64,000 bases of DNA from Oceaniglobus indicus. Its GTDB lineage: Bacteria > Pseudomonadota > Alphaproteobacteria > Rhodobacterales > Rhodobacteraceae. Shown here one piece after another: positions 60,431 through 64,000 of this stretch. A model generated the notes under the pieces. The model made no database searches. It saw only the letters and a program-made list of their open reading frames with translations, and was not told where the DNA came from. Position 1 is the first letter of the stretch. The number at the start of each line of letters is the position of its first letter. The DNA lies in assembly GCF_002751875.1 (NCBI RefSeq), contig NZ_NMZM01000003.1:1-64000 (forward strand), read 5' to 3'. The position numbers were made by a program, and so were the translations under genes.

Positions 60431-62233
60431 ATGACCAAGCTTTCCCTGATCCGAAATTTCTCCATCGTCGCGCACATCGACCATGGCAAATCCACCCTTG
60501 CCGACCGGCTGATCCAGCTGACCGGCACGGTGGCCGAACGCGACATGAAGGAACAGATGCTCGATTCGATGGATATCGAACGCGAGCGCGGCATCACGAT
60601 CAAGGCCAACACGGTCCGCATCGATTATCCGGCCAAGGACGGCAACACCTATATCCTGAACCTGATCGACACCCCCGGCCACGTCGATTTCGCCTACGAG
60701 GTGTCGCGGAGCATGCGTGCGGTCGAAGGCTCGCTTCTGGTGGTAGACGCGACGCAAGGGGTCGAGGCGCAGACCCTCGCCAACGTCTATACCGCCATCG
60801 ACGCGGATCACGAGATCGTGCCGGTGCTGAACAAGATCGACCTGCCCGCCTCGGAGCCCGAGCGGGTCAAGGAACAGATCGAGGACGTCATCGGCATCGA
60901 CGCTTCGGACGCCGTGGAGATTTCGGCCAAGACCGGCATCGGCATTCCCGACGTGCTGGAAGCCATCGTGCACCGCCTGCCCGCCCCGAAAGAAGGCGAC
61001 CCCGACAAGCCGCTGAAGGCGATGCTGGTCGATTCGAAATACGACCCCTACCTGGGCGTCGTGGTCATCGTCCGGGTGATCGACGGCATCCTGAAGAAGG
61101 GGCAGAAGATCCGCATGATGAAGACCGGCGGCTTGTACGAGATCGACAAGGTCGGCGTCTATCGCCCGGCCATGGTGGACGTCGCCGAACTGGGCCCCGG
61201 CGAAATCGGGTTCCTGACCGCGCAGATCAAGCAGGTGCGTGACACCCGCGTCGGCGACACCATCACGACCGAAAAGAAGGGTTGCGAGACCGCCCTGCCC
61301 GGCTTCAAGCCGTCGATTCCGGTGGTGTTCTGCGGGTTGTTCCCCGTGGACGCCAACGACTTCGAGGACATGCGCGACGCGATCGAGAAGCTGGCCCTCA
61401 ACGACGCCTCCTTCACGTTCGAGATGGAAACCTCGGCCGCGCTGGGCTTCGGCTTCCGCTGCGGCTTTCTCGGGCTGCTCCACCTCGAGGTGATCCGCGA
61501 CCGGATCGAGCGGGAATACGACATCGACCTGATCACGACGGCGCCCTCGGTCGTCTATAACATCCACATGCGCGACGGCGAAGTGATCGAACTGCACAAC
61601 CCCGCCGACATGCCCGACCCGGCGAACATCGAAAGCATCGAAGAGCCGCGCATCAAGGCGACGATCCTGGTGCCCGACGAATACCTGGGCGACGTGCTGA
61701 AGCTGTGCCAGGACCGGCGCGGCATCCAGTTGGACCTGACCTATGCCGGGTCGCGTGCCATGGCTGTCTATGACCTCCCCCTCAACGAAGTTGTGTTCGA
61801 TTTCTACGATAGGCTGAAAAGCGTTACCAAAGGGTATGCGTCGTTCGATTACCAGATGATCGGCTATCGCGCCGACGCGCTGGTGAAAATGTCGGTGCTG
61901 GTCAACGACGAACCCGTCGACGCCCTGTCGATGATGGTGCACCGCGACCGCGCCGAAGGCCGCGGCCGCGCCATGTGCGAAAAGCTGAAAGAGCTGATCC
62001 CCCGCCACATGTTCAAGATCCCGATCCAGGCTGCCATCGGCGGCCGGGTGATCGCCCGCGAAACCCTGTCGGCGATGCGCAAGGACGTGACGGCCAAATG
62101 CTATGGCGGAGACGCCACCCGCAAGCGCAAGCTGTTGGACAAGCAGAAGGCCGGCAAGAAGAAGATGCGCCAGTTCGGCAAGGTCGAGATCCCGCAGCAG
62201 GCGTTCATCAATGCGCTGAAGATGGATGGGTGA
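60431..62233 (+). CDS. lepA: Elongation factor 4 (ribosomal back-translocase)
   Basis: A 600-residue translational GTPase. The G1 motif is AHIDHGKST (14-22), G3 is DTPGHVDF, G4 is NKIDLP, and the C-terminal domain unique to LepA ([20 protein letters not shown], then [12 protein letters not shown]) is complete. The ATG at 60431 starts [17 protein letters not shown], as in other LepA proteins. It helps ribosomes stalled in elongation. Its last 8 bases overlap the start of the next ORF. Confidence 0.97.
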   Translation: MTKLSLIRNFSIVAHIDHGKSTLADRLIQLTGTVAERDMKEQMLDSMDIERERGITIKANTVRIDYPAKDGNTYILNLIDTPGHVDFAYEVSRSMRAVEGSLLVVDATQGVEAQTLANVYTAIDADHEIVPVLNKIDLPASEPERVKEQIEDVIGIDASDAVEISAKTGIGIPDVLEAIVHRLPAPKEGDPDKPLKAMLVDSKYDPYLGVVVIVRVIDGILKKGQKIRMMKTGGLYEIDKVGVYRPAMVDVAELGPGEIGFLTAQIKQVRDTRVGDTITTEKKGCETALPGFKPSIPVVFCGLFPVDANDFEDMRDAIEKLALNDASFTFEMETSAALGFGFRCGFLGLLHLEVIRDRIEREYDIDLITTAPSVVYNIHMRDGEVIELHNPADMPDPANIESIEEPRIKATILVPDEYLGDVLKLCQDRRGIQLDLTYAGSRAMAVYDLPLNEVVFDFYDRLKSVTKGYASFDYQMIGYRADALVKMSVLVNDEPVDALSMMVHRDRAEGRGRAMCEKLKELIPRHMFKIPIQAAIGGRVIARETLSAMRKDVTAKCYGGDATRKRKLLDKQKAGKKKMRQFGKVEIPQQAFINALKMDG

Positions 62234-63041
62234 GAAACGTCTGAGGTCGCTTGAACCGCGTTATAATTGGTTCGATATAGCAGCTCCCAGCTGGAGGAGT
62301 ATTCGAACGGTAATTGACCATTCAGCCATTCGACGCCTATACGTCTGGCTTCTTATCGTTCCGACACTTGCGAAAATCTTCAACAATGCTCCAGAACGCC
62401 TAACTTTCGGACCATTTTCAGAAGCCGAATACCTTACGTTATTGCTTCAATTTCCCTTCACTTGGTACTATTACTATTTCTCAGCGGTATTGTTTTTTGT
62501 AACTTATATTCTTTACTTAATAGGCTGTCCAAAATTTATAAAGGAATTTAGAGGCCCGACGAGCGTTGTTGCCTCTGGTGAAACGCTGGCGACTCTAACC
62601 GAAACCGTTAGATCTTCCTTATTCAAATTTCACCAAAAACCACCCTATTATTATTCGATTTCTGGAAGTTATTTACGTGAAATATCGTATCCTTATGGAC
62701 AACCAAATCCCGAGGCTTTCAGGGAATGGCACGATACAGGAACGGTTCAAAACTGGAATTTGATGTTTTATTTGGATCAGCCGCAAGTGTCGCCGAATGG
62801 ATTGGTAAACGCAGGCACCGAACGCTACCTCGGGCCACAAAATGCCGGGAAGCAAGAGATAGAAAAAGAGCAATTCATCAAGGAAATATCCGGTCATTTA
62901 TTTTTAATACTTGATTACGCAAACTTACATTTTCGAATTTTGTGTGCGGCGCTTATTTTAGTCGGCGCCCTTGCTTTAATAATTCCATCGGTTCAAGGAT
63001 TATCTTTTGTTATTCGCTCGTTTTTAAGTTCGTTTGGATGA
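62226..63041 (+). CDS. Orphan low-GC membrane protein, unknown
   Basis: A 271-residue ORF with clearly lower GC content and AT-rich codons compared with every neighbour. Three hydrophobic regions are seen: about 38-52 ([15 protein letters not shown]), 70-100 ([21 protein letters not shown]) and 235-265 near the C-terminus; the middle 105-225 is a polar, likely cytoplasmic or periplasmic domain with Pro/Tyr/Gln-rich stretches. No family is recognised. The ATG at 62226 lies inside the lepA end; low-GC sequence begins only near 62260, so the true start may be further downstream or this first segment may be host DNA. It is probably horizontally acquired. Confidence 0.55.
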   Translation: MGEKRLRSLEPRYNWFDIAAPSWRSIRTVIDHSAIRRLYVWLLIVPTLAKIFNNAPERLTFGPFSEAEYLTLLLQFPFTWYYYYFSAVLFFVTYILYLIGCPKFIKEFRGPTSVVASGETLATLTETVRSSLFKFHQKPPYYYSISGSYLREISYPYGQPNPEAFREWHDTGTVQNWNLMFYLDQPQVSPNGLVNAGTERYLGPQNAGKQEIEKEQFIKEISGHLFLILDYANLHFRILCAALILVGALALIIPSVQGLSFVIRSFLSSFG

Positions 63042-63203
63042 AAACTGGCAAGCGCGTTCGGCGTGCGTGCGCGCACGCGCCGCCTGACGCTTACGCCGCA
63101 GCCGCCATAATACGGTGCTTGGAATTATGCGCCCAACGCGTTCATTTGAGGGAGCGGAGCGATCACGTCGAACTTCATACGCGGGTTATACGCTGTCTCG
63201 ACG
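63042..63203. other. Intergenic region after the low-GC ORF
   Basis: It contains the 14-bp palindrome GCGTGCGCGCACGC at 63065-63078, which may terminate the ORF transcript, and a GCCCAAC (63131-63137) to GTTATAC (63185-63191) pair. The motif CGCGGGTTATA at 63180-63190 resembles CGCGTTATA at 62257-62265 on the other side of the low-GC segment. No gene is supported. Confidence 0.4.
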
Positions 63204-64000
63204 TCACCCCCGCACCCCTGAAAACTGCGCCTTCCATGTCTCCCGCTCCTCGTCCGTGATCTTCCTGAACGTCACATCGGGCACGGTGAACGTGTGACCG
63301 GCGGGCAGCGCCTCGAGTGCAGCTGCCACGTCGTCGGGCCATCCGGCGTCCTCCACGCCCATTGCCTCTGAAATCTCGGCCGCGGCGTCGGGGATGAAGG
63401 GGCGCGAGAGGATCGCGTAGAGGCGGATCAGGTTCAGGGACAGGCGCACCATCGCGGCGGCGCGGTCGGGGTCTGTCTTGAACACCGTCCAGGGCGCGTT
63501 GAGTTGCAGGTATTCGTTGCCCGCGGCCCAGATGCCGCGCAACTCGGCCGCGGCCTTGCGGATCTCGATGGCTTCCATGTGCCTCTCATAGGCGCGCACG
63601 CGGGTGGTCAGGTCGGCGATCAGGGCGGTTTCGGCCTCGCCGAACGCCCCGCCCTCGGGCACGACCTCGCCGAATTTCGAGCGGCAGAACTTGGTCACGC
63701 GCGAGACGAAATTGCCCAGAACATCGGCCAGATCCTTGTTCACCGAGGCCTGGAAATTCTCCCAGGTGAATTCGGTGTCCGAGGATTCGGGCGGATGGGA
63801 CAACAGCCACCAGCGCCAGTAATCCGACGGCAGGATCGACAGCGCCTGGTCCATGAACACGCCGCGCCCCTGCGAGGTGGAAAACTGCCCGCCTTCGTAG
63901 TTCAGGTAATTGAACGACTTGATGTAATCGACCAGCTTCCAGTCCTGCCCTTCGATCCGGTTGGCGCCCATGATGGTCGCCGGGAACGACAGGGTGTGGA
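63204..64000 (-). CDS. metG: Methionyl-tRNA synthetase, C-terminal part (runs off window)
   Basis: Minus-strand frame open from the right edge to a TGA at 63204. Starting near the edge it reads [17 protein letters not shown], then [12 protein letters not shown] (the position of the KMSKS loop in this class), [18 protein letters not shown] and [18 protein letters not shown] with the anticodon-binding helix. This is the middle and C-terminal part of a class I methionyl-tRNA synthetase of the two-zinc-knuckle type common in alphaproteobacteria. The N-terminal catalytic half lies outside the window. Confidence 0.9.
   Translation of the reverse strand, partial: HTLSFPATIMGANRIEGQDWKLVDYIKSFNYLNYEGGQFSTSQGRGVFMDQALSILPSDYWRWWLLSHPPESSDTEFTWENFQASVNKDLADVLGNFVSRVTKFCRSKFGEVVPEGGAFGEAETALIADLTTRVRAYERHMEAIEIRKAAAELRGIWAAGNEYLQLNAPWTVFKTDPDRAAAMVRLSLNLIRLYAILSRPFIPDAAAEISEAMGVEDAGWPDDVAAALEALPAGHTFTVPDVTFRKITDEERETWKAQFSGVRG

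Noticed and set aside
63131-63191. Integron attC site
   Set aside because: GCCCAAC fits the first consensus box but GTTATAC does not fit GTTRRRY and the stem has several mismatches, so only a weak resemblance is left.
1-64000. CRISPR array or prophage
   Set aside because: No set of regularly spaced identical repeats, and no phage structural, lysis or integrase gene was seen.

Overview
The window looks like a chromosomal segment of a GC-rich alphaproteobacterium of the Rhodobacteraceae (roseobacter) type. The support is the combination of PutA lacking an N-terminal DNA-binding domain with a divergent Lrp-type PutR, a DUF2852 protein, a RibH2-like lumazine synthase under an FMN riboswitch, tripartite tricarboxylate (Tct) transport genes, GlnE, the bacterial leucyl-transferase Bpt, and high-GC codon use almost throughout. 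All family calls come from reading the translated sequence; no database search was run.

Layout. 1-341: end of an IS3-type insertion sequence that appears to cut a MobC-like mobilisation gene. 619-9011 (minus): a seven-gene operon for uptake and oxidation of an unknown sugar or sugar acid (RbsB-, RbsA- and fused double-RbsC-type transporter, SDR dehydrogenase, L-gulonate-3-dehydrogenase-like enzyme, beta-keto-acid cleavage enzyme, SMP-30 lactonase), with a divergent GntR/FCD regulator at 9152. 9870-17185: a lipoprotein, KDPG aldolase, GlnE, a YbaK-type deacylase, two small membrane proteins and Bpt. 17357-19623: a compact type II dehydroquinase, Gfo/Idh and HpaI-aldolase operon. 19631-20284: lumazine synthase behind an FMN riboswitch. 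20410-27429: a methylthioribose module made of a ribose-type ABC transporter and a divergent mtnK-mtnA-SorC-type regulator operon. 27463-32865: tctCBA with a SAF-domain oxidoreductase and a divergent GntR regulator. 32894-32967: tRNA-Gly(CCC).

33024-37044: putR/putA. 37229-47731: mostly housekeeping or singleton genes (rhomboid protease, suhB-type phosphatase, glutathione S-transferase, metR/metF, thioesterase, GNAT, DUF2235 hydrolase, orphan CoxL-type molybdoenzyme, ornithine-decarboxylase-type enzyme with an Lrp regulator). 48123-54616: valS, a small membrane ORF, uxuA, a degenerate rhomboid and trpS. 54734-60135: aldo/keto reductase, gluconate/idonate dehydrogenases, a GlcG-like protein, a lactonase with an internal deletion, and gnd. 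60431-64000: lepA, a low-GC orphan membrane protein and the 3' part of metG.

A theme is carbohydrate and sugar-acid catabolism: four substrate-specific modules each pair enzymes or transporters with a local regulator or operator-like palindrome, and sugar-acid dehydratase, KDPG aldolase, lactonase and 6-phosphogluconate dehydrogenase could feed lower pathways. The best candidate for an undescribed system is the 619-9011 operon, where a predicted 3-hydroxy-acid dehydrogenase next to a beta-keto-acid cleavage enzyme suggests that a sugar acid is oxidised at C3 and cleaved with acetyl-CoA rather than by the usual dehydratase/aldolase route. Also of note are the methylthioribose module, an extragenic inverted-repeat family (37 kb, 47.8 kb, 54.6 kb) and the low-GC insert after lepA.
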